Source: Escherichia marmotae (GTDB lineage: Bacteria; Pseudomonadota; Gammaproteobacteria; Enterobacterales; Enterobacteriaceae). From it: a DNA stretch of 64,000 nucleotides. Within the stretch, counting starts at the first letter, position 1; each line of letters starts with the position of its first letter. Below the pieces are notes generated by a model. It was not told where the DNA came from and did not search any database. It saw only the letters and a program-made list of their open reading frames with translations. The stretch is from the NCBI RefSeq assembly GCF_002900365.1, contig NZ_CP025979.1, positions 1,488,001 through 1,552,000 on the forward strand, read 5' to 3'. Positions 1-9,415 of the stretch are shown here, in pieces. The translations under genes and the position numbers were made by a program.

Positions 1-1301
1 TCGCGATCTTCCCTTCTAACTGGGCTGCGGCGCTCATTCTGCTGGGCACCGCTCCATTAATCCCGTTATTTATGGCTTTGGTTGGGATGGGCGCAGCCGA
101 TGCGAACCGACGTAACTTTCTCGCGCTTGCTCGCTTAAGTGGACATTTCCTCGATCGCCTGCGCGGCATGGAAACACTGCGTATTTTTGGTCGTGGTGAA
201 GCCGAAATTGAAAGCATTCGTTCTGCTTCGGAAGATTTCCGTCAACGGACGATGGAGGTGCTACGACTGGCATTTTTATCCTCCGGCATTCTGGAATTCT
301 TCACCTCGCTGTCAATTGCTCTGGTGGCGGTCTACTTTGGTTTCTCCTACCTCGGTGAGCTGGATTTTGGTCACTACGATACTGGGGTGACGCTGGCTGC
401 GGGTTTTCTCGCACTCATCCTTGCGCCAGAGTTTTTCCAGCCATTACGCGATCTCGGTACGTTTTATCATGCTAAAGCCCAGGCGGTTGGCGCAGCCGAC
501 AGCCTGAAAACGTTTATGGAAACCCCACTCGCTCATCCACAACGCGGTGAGGCGGAGTTAGCGTCTAACGATCCGGTGACCATTGAAGCCGAGGATCTGT
601 TTATCACTTCACCAGAAGGTAAAACGCTGGTCGGCCCGCTGAATTTTACTCTGCCAGCAGGCCAACGTGCGGTGTTAGTTGGTCGTAGCGGTTCAGGTAA
701 AAGCTCACTATTGAATGCGCTTTCCGGTTTTCTTTCCTATCAGGGATCGCTACGAGTCAACGGCATAGAATTGAGCGATTTATCACCGGAATCGTGGCGC
801 AAACATCTCTCCTGGGTTGGGCAGAATCCGCAATTACCGGCGGCAACACTACGGGATAACGTACTGCTAGCGCGACCTGATGCCAGCGAACAAGAGTTAC
901 AAACAGCACTGGATAACGCGTGGGTCAGTGAGTTTCTACCGCTCCTGCCACAAGGTGTTGATACGCCTGTTGGCGACCAGGCAGCCCGCCTTTCCGTGGG
1001 TCAGGCGCAACGCGTGGCGGTGGCTCGTGCGTTACTAAATCCCTGCTCGCTATTACTGTTGGATGAACCCGCTGCCAGCCTTGATGCTCACAGCGAGCAG
1101 CGCGTGATGGAAGCACTGAATGCCGCCTCACTGCGCCAGACTACGTTAATGGTCACCCACCAGTTAGAAGATCTTGCTGACTGGGATGCCATCTGGGTAA
1201 TGCAGGATGGTCAGATTGTCGAGCAAGGACGTTACGCGGAGTTAAGCGTGGCTAACGGTCCTTTCGCCACATTACTGGCCCATCGTCAGGAGGAGATTTA
1301 A
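1..1301 (+). CDS. cydD: CydD, glutathione/cysteine ABC exporter subunit (5' end outside window)
   Basis: Half of the heterodimeric inner-membrane ABC exporter CydDC, which moves glutathione and cysteine to the periplasm and is needed to assemble cytochrome bd. The reading frame is open from base 3, so the gene begins upstream; 432 residues are visible of the usual 588. They contain the later membrane helices and a full nucleotide-binding domain: Walker A GRSGSGKS, signature LSVGQAQR and Walker B LLLLDEP. The stop codon (1299-1301) directly abuts the cydC ATG, so the two are translationally coupled. Identity rests on recognised family sequence and the cydC neighbour. Confidence 0.97.
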   Translation, partial: AIFPSNWAAALILLGTAPLIPLFMALVGMGAADANRRNFLALARLSGHFLDRLRGMETLRIFGRGEAEIESIRSASEDFRQRTMEVLRLAFLSSGILEFFTSLSIALVAVYFGFSYLGELDFGHYDTGVTLAAGFLALILAPEFFQPLRDLGTFYHAKAQAVGAADSLKTFMETPLAHPQRGEAELASNDPVTIEAEDLFITSPEGKTLVGPLNFTLPAGQRAVLVGRSGSGKSSLLNALSGFLSYQGSLRVNGIELSDLSPESWRKHLSWVGQNPQLPAATLRDNVLLARPDASEQELQTALDNAWVSEFLPLLPQGVDTPVGDQAARLSVGQAQRVAVARALLNPCSLLLLDEPAASLDAHSEQRVMEALNAASLRQTTLMVTHQLEDLADWDAIWVMQDGQIVEQGRYAELSVANGPFATLLAHRQEEI

Positions 1302-3023
1302 ATGCGCGCTTTGCTACCCTATCTGGCACTGTATAAACGCCATAAGTGGATGTTAAGCCTCGGTATTGTGCTGGCGATTATTACTCTGCTCGCCAGTATC
1401 GGTCTGTTAACACTTTCCGGCTGGTTCCTCTCCGCATCGGCTGTAGCCGGTGTCGCAGGCCTGTATAGTTTTAACTATATGCTGCCCGCCGCAGGTGTGC
1501 GTGGCGCGGCAATCACCCGTACCGCCGGTCGCTATTTTGAACGACTGGTGAGTCATGACGCGACTTTCCGCGTATTGCAGCATCTGCGCATTTACACCTT
1601 CAGCAAACTATTGCCACTCTCCCCTGCCGGGCTGGCCCGCTATCGCCAGGGTGAATTACTCAACCGTGTCGTGGCGGATGTTGATACGCTCGATCATCTT
1701 TATCTGCGCGTTATTTCGCCGCTGGTAGGTGCTTTTGTGGTGATTATGGTGGTGACCGTCGGGTTAAGCTTCCTTGATTTCACCCTCGCCTTTACGCTGG
1801 GCGGCATTATGTTGCTGACGTTGTTCCTGATGCCTCCGCTGTTTTATCGCGCCGGAAAGAGCACCGGGCAAAATCTGACTCACCTTCGCGGTCAGTATCG
1901 CCAACAATTAACCGCATGGCTGCAAGGGCAAGCCGAGCTGACCATTTTTGGCGCTAGCGATCGTTATCGCACGCAGTTAGAGAATACCGAAATTCAGTGG
2001 CTGGAAGCGCAACGCCGCCAGTCCGAACTGACCGCGTTATCACAAGCGATTATGCTGCTGATTGGCGCGCTGGCGGTGATCCTGATGCTATGGATGGCCT
2101 CCGGTGGCGTTGGTAGTAATAATCAGCCTGGCGCGTTAATTGCGCTGTTTGTCTTCTGCGCGTTAGCTGCATTTGAAGCGCTGACTCCGGTGACTGGCGC
2201 ATTTCAGCATCTGGGGCAAGTGATTGCCTCTGCCGTGCGAATCACTGACTTAACGGACCAAAAGCCGGAAGTTACCTTTCCTGATACCCAATCCAGTGTT
2301 GCCGATCAGGTATCCCTGACATTACGTGATGTTCAGTTCACTTATCCGGAACAATCACAACAAGCGCTTAAAGGGATTTCCCTTCAGGCAAACGCCGGAG
2401 AACATATTGCGATTCTCGGGCGAACCGGATGCGGCAAATCAACTCTGTTACAACTGCTGACTCGCGCATGGGATCCACAGCAAGGCGAGATTCTGCTTAA
2501 CGGTAGCCCCATTGCCAGCCTGAACGAAGCGACTCTGCGCCAGACCATCAGCGTTGTGCCGCAGCGTGTGCATCTGTTTAGCGCCACGCTGCGAGATAAT
2601 CTATTACTCGCTTCGCCTGGCAGTAGTGATGAGGCTCTGGCGGAGATCTTGCGCCGCGTCGGTCTGGAGAAATTGCTCGAAGATGCAGGACTCAACAGTT
2701 GGTTAGGTGAAGGCGGACGTCAACTCTCTGGTGGTGAACTGCGCCGTCTGGCTATCGCCCGCGCACTATTGCACAATGCGCCGCTGGTATTGCTGGACGA
2801 ACCTACCGAAGGTTTAGATGCCACAACAGAAAGTCAGATCCTTGAATTACTTGCAGAAATGATGCGTGAGAAAACGGTGTTAATGGTCACTCACCGACTT
2901 CGCGGACTCTCTCATTTCCAGCAAATAATAGTGATGGACAACGGGCAAATTATTGAGCAAGGTACTCACGCAGAACTGCTTGCCAGACAGGGGCGTTATT
3001 ACCAGTTTAAGCAGGGTTTGTAA
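1302..3023 (+). CDS. cydC: CydC, glutathione/cysteine ABC exporter subunit
   Basis: Partner of CydD in the thiol-exporting ABC transporter of the inner membrane. The 573 residues match the usual length. An N-terminal block of hydrophobic helices (about residues 15-310) is followed by an ATPase domain with Walker A GRTGCGKST, signature LSGGELRR, Walker B LVLLDEP and a THR switch histidine. Its ATG follows the cydD stop with no gap. Loss of either subunit is known to block cytochrome bd formation. Confidence 0.98.
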   Translation: MRALLPYLALYKRHKWMLSLGIVLAIITLLASIGLLTLSGWFLSASAVAGVAGLYSFNYMLPAAGVRGAAITRTAGRYFERLVSHDATFRVLQHLRIYTFSKLLPLSPAGLARYRQGELLNRVVADVDTLDHLYLRVISPLVGAFVVIMVVTVGLSFLDFTLAFTLGGIMLLTLFLMPPLFYRAGKSTGQNLTHLRGQYRQQLTAWLQGQAELTIFGASDRYRTQLENTEIQWLEAQRRQSELTALSQAIMLLIGALAVILMLWMASGGVGSNNQPGALIALFVFCALAAFEALTPVTGAFQHLGQVIASAVRITDLTDQKPEVTFPDTQSSVADQVSLTLRDVQFTYPEQSQQALKGISLQANAGEHIAILGRTGCGKSTLLQLLTRAWDPQQGEILLNGSPIASLNEATLRQTISVVPQRVHLFSATLRDNLLLASPGSSDEALAEILRRVGLEKLLEDAGLNSWLGEGGRQLSGGELRRLAIARALLHNAPLVLLDEPTEGLDATTESQILELLAEMMREKTVLMVTHRLRGLSHFQQIIVMDNGQIIEQGTHAELLARQGRYYQFKQGL

Positions 3024-3067
3024 GCTATTATTGAACGATCCGACTTGCGTAGTGGAGTTTTGCGGTC

Positions 3068-3772
3068 ATGCGCCTGGTTCAGCTTTCTCGCCATTCAATA
3101 GCCTTCCCTTCTCCGGAAGGCGCATTACGTGAGCCTAACGGCCTGCTGGCGCTGGGGGGCGATCTTAGCCCCGCGCGCCTGTTAATGGCTTATCAGCGTG
3201 GTATTTTCCCATGGTTTTCTCCTGGCGACCCCATTCTCTGGTGGTCGCCGGATCCACGCGCAGTATTATGGCCGGAATCACTGCACATCAGTCGCAGTAT
3301 GAAACGATTTCATAAACGCTCGCCTTACCATGTCACGATGAATCATGCCTTTGGTCAGGTCATTGAAGGCTGTGCCAGCGATCGCGAAGAAGGAACCTGG
3401 ATTACGCGCGATGTGATTGAAGCCTACCACCGCTTACACGAGCTGGGTCATGCCCACTCCATTGAAGTCTGGCATGAAGACGAGCTTGTCGGCGGCATAT
3501 ATGGCGTAGCGCAGGGAACGCTATTTTGTGGCGAATCGATGTTCAGCCGGATGGAAAATGCGTCCAAAACGGCGCTCATGATCTTCTGCGAAGAATTTAT
3601 CCGTCATGGCGGCAAAATGATCGACTGCCAGGTGCTTAATGATCACACGGCTTCGCTTGGTGCCTGCGAAATTCCCCGGCGGGATTACCTCAATTACCTC
3701 AATCAAATGCGCCCGGAACGATTACCGAATAATTTCTGGGTGCCGCGGCAATTGTTTTCGCCACAGAAATGA
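3068..3772 (+). CDS. aat: Leucyl/phenylalanyl-tRNA-protein transferase
   Basis: Cytosolic enzyme that transfers Leu or Phe from aminoacyl-tRNA to proteins with N-terminal Arg or Lys, creating an N-degron. It has 234 residues, full length for the family, with the conserved GGDLSPARLLMAYQRGIFPW region near residues 30-50. It lies 44 bp after cydC, probably in the same transcription unit. The degron reader ClpS and unfoldase ClpA are encoded further along this window, so pathway members lie on both sides of the CRISPR-bearing block. Confidence 0.97.
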   Translation: MRLVQLSRHSIAFPSPEGALREPNGLLALGGDLSPARLLMAYQRGIFPWFSPGDPILWWSPDPRAVLWPESLHISRSMKRFHKRSPYHVTMNHAFGQVIEGCASDREEGTWITRDVIEAYHRLHELGHAHSIEVWHEDELVGGIYGVAQGTLFCGESMFSRMENASKTALMIFCEEFIRHGGKMIDCQVLNDHTASLGACEIPRRDYLNYLNQMRPERLPNNFWVPRQLFSPQK

Positions 3773-3799
3773 ATGTTTTCGGCACATTTCTCTCCAGAG

Positions 3800-3808
3800 T
3801 GTTATAAT
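3800..3808 (+). promoter_or_regulatory. Extended -10 promoter in the infA leader region
   Basis: TGTTATAAT is a perfect -10 hexamer (3803-3808) with the TGn extension. It lies 248 bp upstream of infA and just after the aat stop. No strong -35 is seen at 17 bp, as is common for extended -10 promoters. It fits the known long-leader promoter arrangement of infA; assignment to infA is inference. Confidence 0.55.
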
Positions 3809-4053
3809 TGCGCTCGCAGAGTTGGTTACGCTCATTACTCCGCTGCCGATAAGGAATTTTTCGCGTCAGGTAACGCCCATCGTTTATCTCACCGTTCCCT
3901 TATACGTTGCGCTTTTGGTGCGGCTTAGCCGTGTGTTTTCGGAGTTATGTGCCAAACCTGTTTGTTGCGATTTAGCGCGCAAATCTTTACTTATTTACAG
4001 AACTTCGGCATTATCTTGCCGGTTCAAATTACGGTAGTGATACCCCAGAGGAT

Positions 4054-4275
<222 letters not shown>

Positions 4276-4314
4276 TTGTTTTGCCGCCTGACGGGCGAAG
4301 AGAAAGAACGAGTA

Positions 4315-4340
4315 AAAGGTCGGTTTAACCGGCCTTTTTT
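4315..4340 (+). terminator. infA rho-independent terminator
   Basis: AAGGTCGGTT and AACCGGCCTT form a stem with a small central loop, followed by a run of T. It lies 40 bp after the infA stop. Confidence 0.85.
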
Positions 4341-4382
4341 GCGCCCGGGATTAAGGAAGAAAATAAATATTGGGGTGTGGAT

Positions 4383-4470
4383 TTTAAAAACTGCCTGTAC
4401 GGCAGTGAACTATAGCGTATGGGATACCTGGCAACTGGATTGTTTCTAAGCTGCCTGTACGGCAGTGAAC
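4383..4470 (-). CRISPR. Type I-F CRISPR array A (2 repeats, 1 spacer)
   Basis: Read on the minus strand, a perfect 28-nt I-F repeat (4443-4470; GTTCACTGCCGTACAGGCAG followed by CTTAGAAA) is followed by one 32-nt spacer (4411-4442) and a terminal repeat (4383-4410) with three changes in its handle part. The degenerate repeat marks the leader-distal end, so the leader lies at higher coordinates (from 4471). The array is on the infA side of serW, about 5 kb from cas6f, while array B is next to cas1. The spacer target is unknown. Confidence 0.93.
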
Positions 4471-4740
4471 TGAAATAATAGCAGACTATCCGATTGATTT
4501 ACTGTTAAAAATCACAAAATCATAGGTTCATACCCTTTTTCGAGACGTCAAGATAGTAATAAACAAAATCAATGAGTTACATGTCACTCTAAAAAATGGG
4601 TCGATTGGTATTTCTTCACTCTCATATTTCCCTCGTAGCTTTTGATAAACAATTGACCAGAACGCATACGGCCATAATCTCGGGCGAATGAATCGTGTGT
4701 TCATTGCGTAACCAAACAAATCAATCTAAATAAATTCTTC
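4471..4740 (-). promoter_or_regulatory. Array A leader and serW upstream region
   Basis: An AT-rich stretch without a convincing gene. The part next to 4471 should be the array leader because it abuts the perfect repeat. Its first bases (TGAAATAATAGCA) loosely resemble those beside array B (TCAAATACTACAC). I cannot place a promoter in it. An open minus-strand frame at 4528-4719 is not convincing as a gene. Confidence 0.45.
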
Positions 4741-4769
4741 TTGACCGTTTTGCTCCAACTCCCTATAGT
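4741..4769 (+). promoter_or_regulatory. serW promoter
   Basis: TTGACC (4741-4746), a 17-bp spacer and TATAGT (4764-4769), followed by a GC-rich discriminator (ACGCCCCG). This is the form expected of a growth-rate and ppGpp-controlled stable RNA promoter. Transcription would start near 4776, giving a leader of about 35 nt before the tRNA. Confidence 0.8.
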
Positions 4770-4810
4770 AACGCCCCGTTGCCACCCATGTGGTAAGGCA
4801 GCAAAAATTT

Positions 4811-4898
4811 GGTGAGGTGTCCGAGTGGCTGAAGGAGCACGCCTGGAAAGTGTGTATACGGCAACGTATCGGGGGTTCGAATCCCCCCCTCACCGCCA
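4811..4898 (+). tRNA. serW: tRNA-Ser (anticodon GGA)
   Basis: An 88-nt class II tRNA with a long variable arm. The acceptor stem GGTGAGG pairs with CCTCACC, the TTCGAATC T-loop is present and CCA is encoded at 4896-4898. The anticodon GGA is at 4845-4847. It lies between array A and the fimbrial remnant. tRNA genes are frequent integration sites, but I found no clear copy of its 3' end at the other side of the block. Confidence 0.97.
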
Positions 4899-4910
4899 TC
4901 TTTAAAGAAG

Positions 4911-4938
4911 AGCTCGTACGAAAGTACGGGCTTTTTTT
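4911..4938 (+). terminator. serW terminator
   Basis: AGCTCGTAC and GTACGGGCT form a stem closed by a GAAA tetraloop, followed by T7. It directly follows serW. Part of it (TACGAAAGTACG) recurs exactly 60 bp downstream. Confidence 0.85.
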
Positions 4939-5005
4939 GCATTGAGCCGCCATGAATAAAAAACACGTACTTCCTCTACGAAAGTACGTGAAGGCCAGTG
5001 GCACA

Positions 5006-5744
5006 TTAATCATAGGATACGGCAAATATCGCTTTGCTTTGGACTTCTCCAGGCTGTATCGCTTCCTCCTTCACGCGAACGTATTTCGCGGTAATCGGGA
5101 AGGTGTACTGATTCTCAATGGCCGCCATTTTAGTTAGTTTGTTCATCAGAGTATCACCCAGCTTTAACGGTGTCGTTGCGTTACCATTATAAATCTGGAA
5201 CCCAACCCCCTTAGCACCATTAAGCGATGTGTTTTCAGAATGGTTCCACTATCATCCCATTCACCGCGCGCAACTTTAAAAGTCACTGGATTAGTCGTGA
5301 CGTTATAAACACTGTCGCAATTGAGGAGCAGATTTGTAGAGCCTGTTTTAGTATCATTTGCTGATTCAACCTCACTTATAGCTATATCTGGCATTTGTAT
5401 TTCGTAAATCGATTGCGAGAAACTACAGGTTGTGGGTTTATGTTTAATATTAAATATTAGTTTTTGCTTATAAGATTCGTTTAAGCTTGACAGACCAAAG
5501 AGATAGCAAAGTAACGACGCAAGCGGACCTGAAGAACAGACATTATTAGATGTAAAAATAGCTGCAGCGTTTTTTAACTTGAATGAATCACCTGTTGCAA
5601 TTACTAGTTCGCCCTTACTCCCAGCTTCATCATACGAAGTAGGTGGTATATATGAGGCAGTTAGCTTCATTTCTTTATTATTAATAGTATTACTGACGGA
5701 ATAGGTTTTGGGTGAAACAATATCCCTGGGTGTGATTTCTTCAT
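5006..5744 (-). pseudogene. Fimbrial tip adhesin/minor subunit remnant (YehA-like position), frameshifted
   Basis: Last gene of a decayed chaperone-usher operon. From the ATG at 5744 the expected frame gives no signal peptide and stops early; the coding frame is the one that continues through GYEEITPRD. It reads as a pilin-type C-terminal domain to about 5240, where the frame breaks near ATTCTGAAAAC. The rest (ENTSLNGAKGVGFQIYNGN to AIFAVSYD) continues in another frame and ends at the TAA at 5006-5008. The missing N-terminus plus the frameshift mean no functional adhesin is expected. Identity is from operon position and pilin-like sequence. Confidence 0.75.
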
Positions 5745-5755
5745 AACCAAATCCT

Positions 5756-7860
5756 TTAGCGACAAATATAAACTTTATTCTCATCAATAACGTTATCAAA
5801 GGTAATAGTGCAGAATTGTTTCTGCTGTTTATTAACCGAGACGCGAATCGATGCGGGGACATCATTGGTGCGAATAAATATCCGACCTCCCTGTCCGACT
5901 AACCCCACATTATTACCGTTTTCATCTTCAACCTCATAACCAAACGACAACGGAGAGCCATCAGGACGTTGGGAGAGGAAATACCAGGGTTTGCGTTTAT
6001 CAGTCTCAAACTGAGTCATCACTACCGCACCACGATAAGGAACGGTGTTTTTACGGTTACCCAGCAGCGCCACATCGCTTTTACTGTCGGCAATATCCAA
6101 CATCAACGTATTTTCACGATACGGCGTCAGGTTGTCATAAATAGCGTAGCCTCTGCTATCCGTGGTCAGGTAACGATATCCCTGCACCGCCGCTCCCTCC
6201 AGTCCCGGCGCTTTGACGATGGCGAACGTATCGGAAAGTCTGGGAGCCAGTGCCACCCCGTCCGACAACGCGACTAAACCGCCTTGAATATTACCGCTAA
6301 CCTGTTGATATTTTTTCGACTGGCTATAGCTGCCACCAATAGTCGCCAATGGCGCACGCCAGGTCAGGTTTCCACCTGCTGTTGTTTCGCTGCCCTGGTG
6401 TTGATGGCTTAAGTTAGCCCCGTAGCTGAACTGATCGCGGCTCCCCGCTACACCGCTGAGGCTGGTATTATTCGACCGATAGCCGTCTTTATCAAAAGTG
6501 GTTGAGTTAGAAACAAATAAATCTCGTCGTTTTTCAGTGATTCCATCGCCCCACGAGAAGGGAATTGAGAAATATAAGTTAATGCGTCTATCTTCGCGGT
6601 TATCTTCATCGTAGGTCTGGCTAACAGACAAGGTATAACTAAGGCGTTCCCAGGAGTTCGAATAGCTGAGTTGATAATCTTTCCCTGTCCCGCTGCGTTC
6701 CCAATAATCCCGCCATTGACCGCTGACCGACAGATATCCCCAATCATCTGGTAATGACTGGTTTATATTTACAGAAAAGCTGTTCTTGCGACCAAAATCG
6801 TACTGATAATAGTCGGCAATGTCATAAACAGAGTCATCTTCTCGATTATATCTATTCCTGTTATTTGCCCATACGTGATCGTTAAAAGTACGATAATCCC
6901 GAGAGGAGTAACGCCAGGCTGCCAGAGAAAATTGCGTCCCACTCTGTGAGAGATATTTGTTCCAGGCAATCTGATAACTTTGACCATTAAATACATCACC
7001 GTTATCTTGTTCACTGTGGGAATGGGTAAAATCAACCGATACAGCACCAATCGGTGTATTCCATCCCGTGCCGAGAACAAACGATGAGTAATTATCAGAC
7101 AATTGCGTGCCAGCATAGAGAGTCAGCAAATTATTAAGGCCATACTGATAGCTTCCCTGAATAAAATCCGACTGATTGCTGGCTCCCTCAATACGACTAC
7201 GTCCGGCAGCAAATTCATATTTCGAAACGCCCGGTTGCAACATATTTGGTACAGATGAATAAGGTACACGATAACGCGATACCGAACCGTCAGCTTCTTT
7301 AACAGTAACTTCCAGATCGGCACCACCACCAGCAAGTTGCAAATCATCAATGGCGAATGGACCTGGCGGAACCTCCTTCTGGTAAATAACAAAACCATTT
7401 TGTTCTATAGTGACGAGTGCGTTGCTCTGGGCAATTCCTCGCACTATAGGAGTAAAATTCTGTTTAGAGTTCGGCAACATCTGCATATCGCGCCAGAGGC
7501 GTACCCCGCGAAAACGCACGGAGTCAAAAACATCAGAGCCGGTATACATTTCACCGGCCCGCAGCGTGCCGAGAATTTGTGAAATTCCGCGCTCCAGATA
7601 TAATGTGTTACTTTTCCATTTACCGCTGCTCTCATCACTTTTCGTATAATTGGCATTTGAATGCAACTGCCATCCCAGAAGGTTCAAACCACTGTTCAGA
7701 TTTAAATAGCTACTTTTATTATCTCCTCCGTGCTTATAATTACTGTAATACTGACTGGCATAATAAGATGTATATAATGCGTTAATCCCGCGATCCCATG
7801 CCTCAGGTGGAGCATATCCACGTTCATATTCAACAATATAGGCCTGAGGTACATTTAATT
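5756..7860 (-). pseudogene. Fimbrial outer-membrane usher, N-terminus deleted (YehB-like)
   Basis: Usher that would form the outer-membrane pore for pilus assembly. The frame opens just after a TAA near 7892-7894 and enters usher sequence directly at the FDLKLNVPQAY region, roughly 120-140 residues into a normal mature usher. The signal peptide and much of the periplasmic N-terminal domain are absent. Plug and barrel sequence follow (RFRGVRLW, LPNSKQNFTPIVRGIAQSNA, PPGPFAIDDL) to a natural end at VYICR. There is no usable start for export; a TTG at 7687 is only an internal codon. The deletion also removed the end of the upstream chaperone gene. The family is near K-12 YehB by gene order and the resemblance of the neighbouring genes. 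Confidence 0.8.
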
Positions 7861-8427
7861 TCAGGTCAAAATGCCCAATATCATAGATTTGGTATTACCT
7901 TTCAGTTCAGGAATAGTTATCCAGTTCGCTGAATTATTTTTTATATTAATACCATTACTGATAGTTCTGATATTCAGTCGAGAAAAACTCCCTTTATCGA
8001 CACCTGCTATACCTTCCGGACGATAAATAAATTTAATGCGGTTTTGCATCGCGAATTTAATCTGGTTTTTACTCTCATTTTTCTCACTATTAGGTGGAAT
8101 ATCCAGGACATTGAGAAAGAACAAGCTTTCGCGATCTTTAGGTAGGGTATTCGTCAGTTGCTTAATTTTAAGTTGCTGCCCCCCTCCTCCTTTTACGTGA
8201 GCTACCGGTGGCGTCAGCACAAACGGAACATGAATTTTTTCTGGGGACAGGCTATCGCCATCATCAATCCACGACTGAATCAGAGCACTGCGCTCACCTT
8301 CATTCATTAATTGAACGGTAATCTCTTTTTTCTGTTCTGGATAAATAACGCGAGTGCCGTAGATATAGACTCCGCCCCACGCAGGCGTGACCATGCCGGC
8401 CAGCAAGAAGGCTATTAATTTTTTCAT
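7861..8427 (-). pseudogene. Periplasmic fimbrial chaperone, C-terminally truncated (YehC-like)
   Basis: PapD-type chaperone that would cap pilin subunits in the periplasm. The start MKKLIAFLLAGM is followed by a signal peptide ending near PAWGG. Domain 1 is intact, including IYGTRVIYP, QLMNEGERSALIQSWID, FVLTPPV and the FFLNVLDIPP strand. After SANWITIPELKGNTK the frame runs into usher sequence out of frame and stops at residue 188, about 40-50 residues short of a normal chaperone, losing most of domain 2. The sequence closely resembles K-12 YehC as I remember it. Confidence 0.82.
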
Positions 8428-8480
8428 TAAACAATCCTTGTTTGAGAAATCGGCGGCCAAAGCCGCCGATAAACACGATA

Positions 8481-9029
8481 TTAATTTGTCACGACAGTCA
8501 TTGTCAGAGCAGAGTTAACCGGGCCAGCAGTCACCGCATCACCTGATTGCGCGTATTTCGCACTGAAATTTAGTGTATATTCATTAGAGCTAATTTTTTC
8601 TAACTCAATACTTTTATCACCTTCAATCTTTTGAGATTGCCCATCTGCACTCTCATAGTAGACAGCAAAACCAGCACCATTTTGGTTTGCCGCAGTATTA
8701 ATGGTGATATCTTTAAGATTTGCATCAAACTGACTTCTGGAAAACGTAATTCTGGGAGTCTCATCTCCTGTACATTTGACCGTCAGCGGTACAGTTGTTT
8801 TATTTGAATAACCATCATAAACATAACCAGCGCTCTTACCATCAAATTGATCAGCACCAATATCGTTCATAGCAATCGTAGCCTGGCTATTTCCGATAAA
8901 TTGACAAGTAGTTCCAACCACATTACCGGTAATAACTAACTCACCCTGTTCACTCCCCTCCTCAGCAAAAGCCCCTGCGCTCATAAAAAGAGAAGATAAT
9001 ACTGCAACTGCAATAATTGAACGTTTCAT
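8481..9029 (-). CDS. Major fimbrial subunit (YehD-like)
   Basis: Intact 182-residue pilin. The signal peptide MKRSIIAVAVLSSLFMSAGAFA closely resembles that of K-12 YehD as I remember it. The mature part starts with GELVITGNVVGTTCQF, the usual first pilin strand and cysteine, has a second cysteine at VKCTGDE, and ends in an alternating beta strand (LTMTVVTN). It is the first gene of the operon. The chaperone, usher and adhesin genes downstream are all broken, so this pilin probably cannot be assembled by its own system. Confidence 0.85.
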   Translation of the reverse strand: MKRSIIAVAVLSSLFMSAGAFAEEGSEQGELVITGNVVGTTCQFIGNSQATIAMNDIGADQFDGKSAGYVYDGYSNKTTVPLTVKCTGDETPRITFSRSQFDANLKDITINTAANQNGAGFAVYYESADGQSQKIEGDKSIELEKISSNEYTLNFSAKYAQSGDAVTAGPVNSALTMTVVTN

Positions 9030-9358
9030 AGTCTATTCCTTAACTGATTTATTCCAGGTGATTAAGAGTCTCTGTCCTCTCGGAAATGAATTTCGCAAAT
9101 TAAACTTGTTATCGCAATGTAAACAGGTTGTTTTTTGTGATTTAAGTCAAACTGTCAAAAATATGTAACAAACAAAAAATACCCATGAAAACATTCACCT
9201 TGTTTACTATTCGGCATTATTTGATGTCTTTGCACGGTAGATTAATACGTATAATTAATTGCGGGTTGTTTATTTTAAATAAATATCCGTATACTGATAA
9301 CAGTGTTGGGTATTGAACTCTTTATGCTATTTCCAGCCAGAAGGAGGCTTTTCAATAG
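9030..9358 (-). promoter_or_regulatory. AT-rich region upstream of the fimbrial operon
   Basis: This stretch of about 330 bp separates the convergent-side end of cas6f from the pilin start. It is strongly AT-rich (for example 9161-9180 and 9253-9300) and contains no ORF I would trust. It presumably contains the minus-strand promoter of the fimbrial operon, and its composition is typical of H-NS-silenced DNA. I cannot fix a promoter by eye. Confidence 0.4.
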
Positions 9359-9361
9359 ACA

Positions 9362-9391
9362 AAAAGACCTGACTGTAAGGCCAAGTCTTTT
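9362..9391 (-). terminator. Terminator after cas6f
   Basis: AAAAGAC (9362-9368) and GTCTTTT (9385-9391) form a stem with a T tract on either strand, 25 bp past the cas6f stop. It would end the cas8f-cas5f-cas7f-cas6f transcript. Confidence 0.65.
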
Positions 9392-9415
9392 ATACATTAC
9401 ATTACAACTAACCAA

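Noticed and set aside
4528..4719. 63-codon open frame beside array A
   Set aside because: No convincing ribosome site, no recognised domain, and it overlaps the region expected to be the array leader and serW upstream region.
4811..4898. serW as attachment site of an integrative element
   Set aside because: No integrase gene in the block and no copy of the serW 3' end at the cas or clpA side.
4726..5025. Minus-strand open frame of 99 codons across serW
   Set aside because: It is antisense to the tRNA and its terminator; a frequent false annotation at E. coli tRNA-Ser genes.
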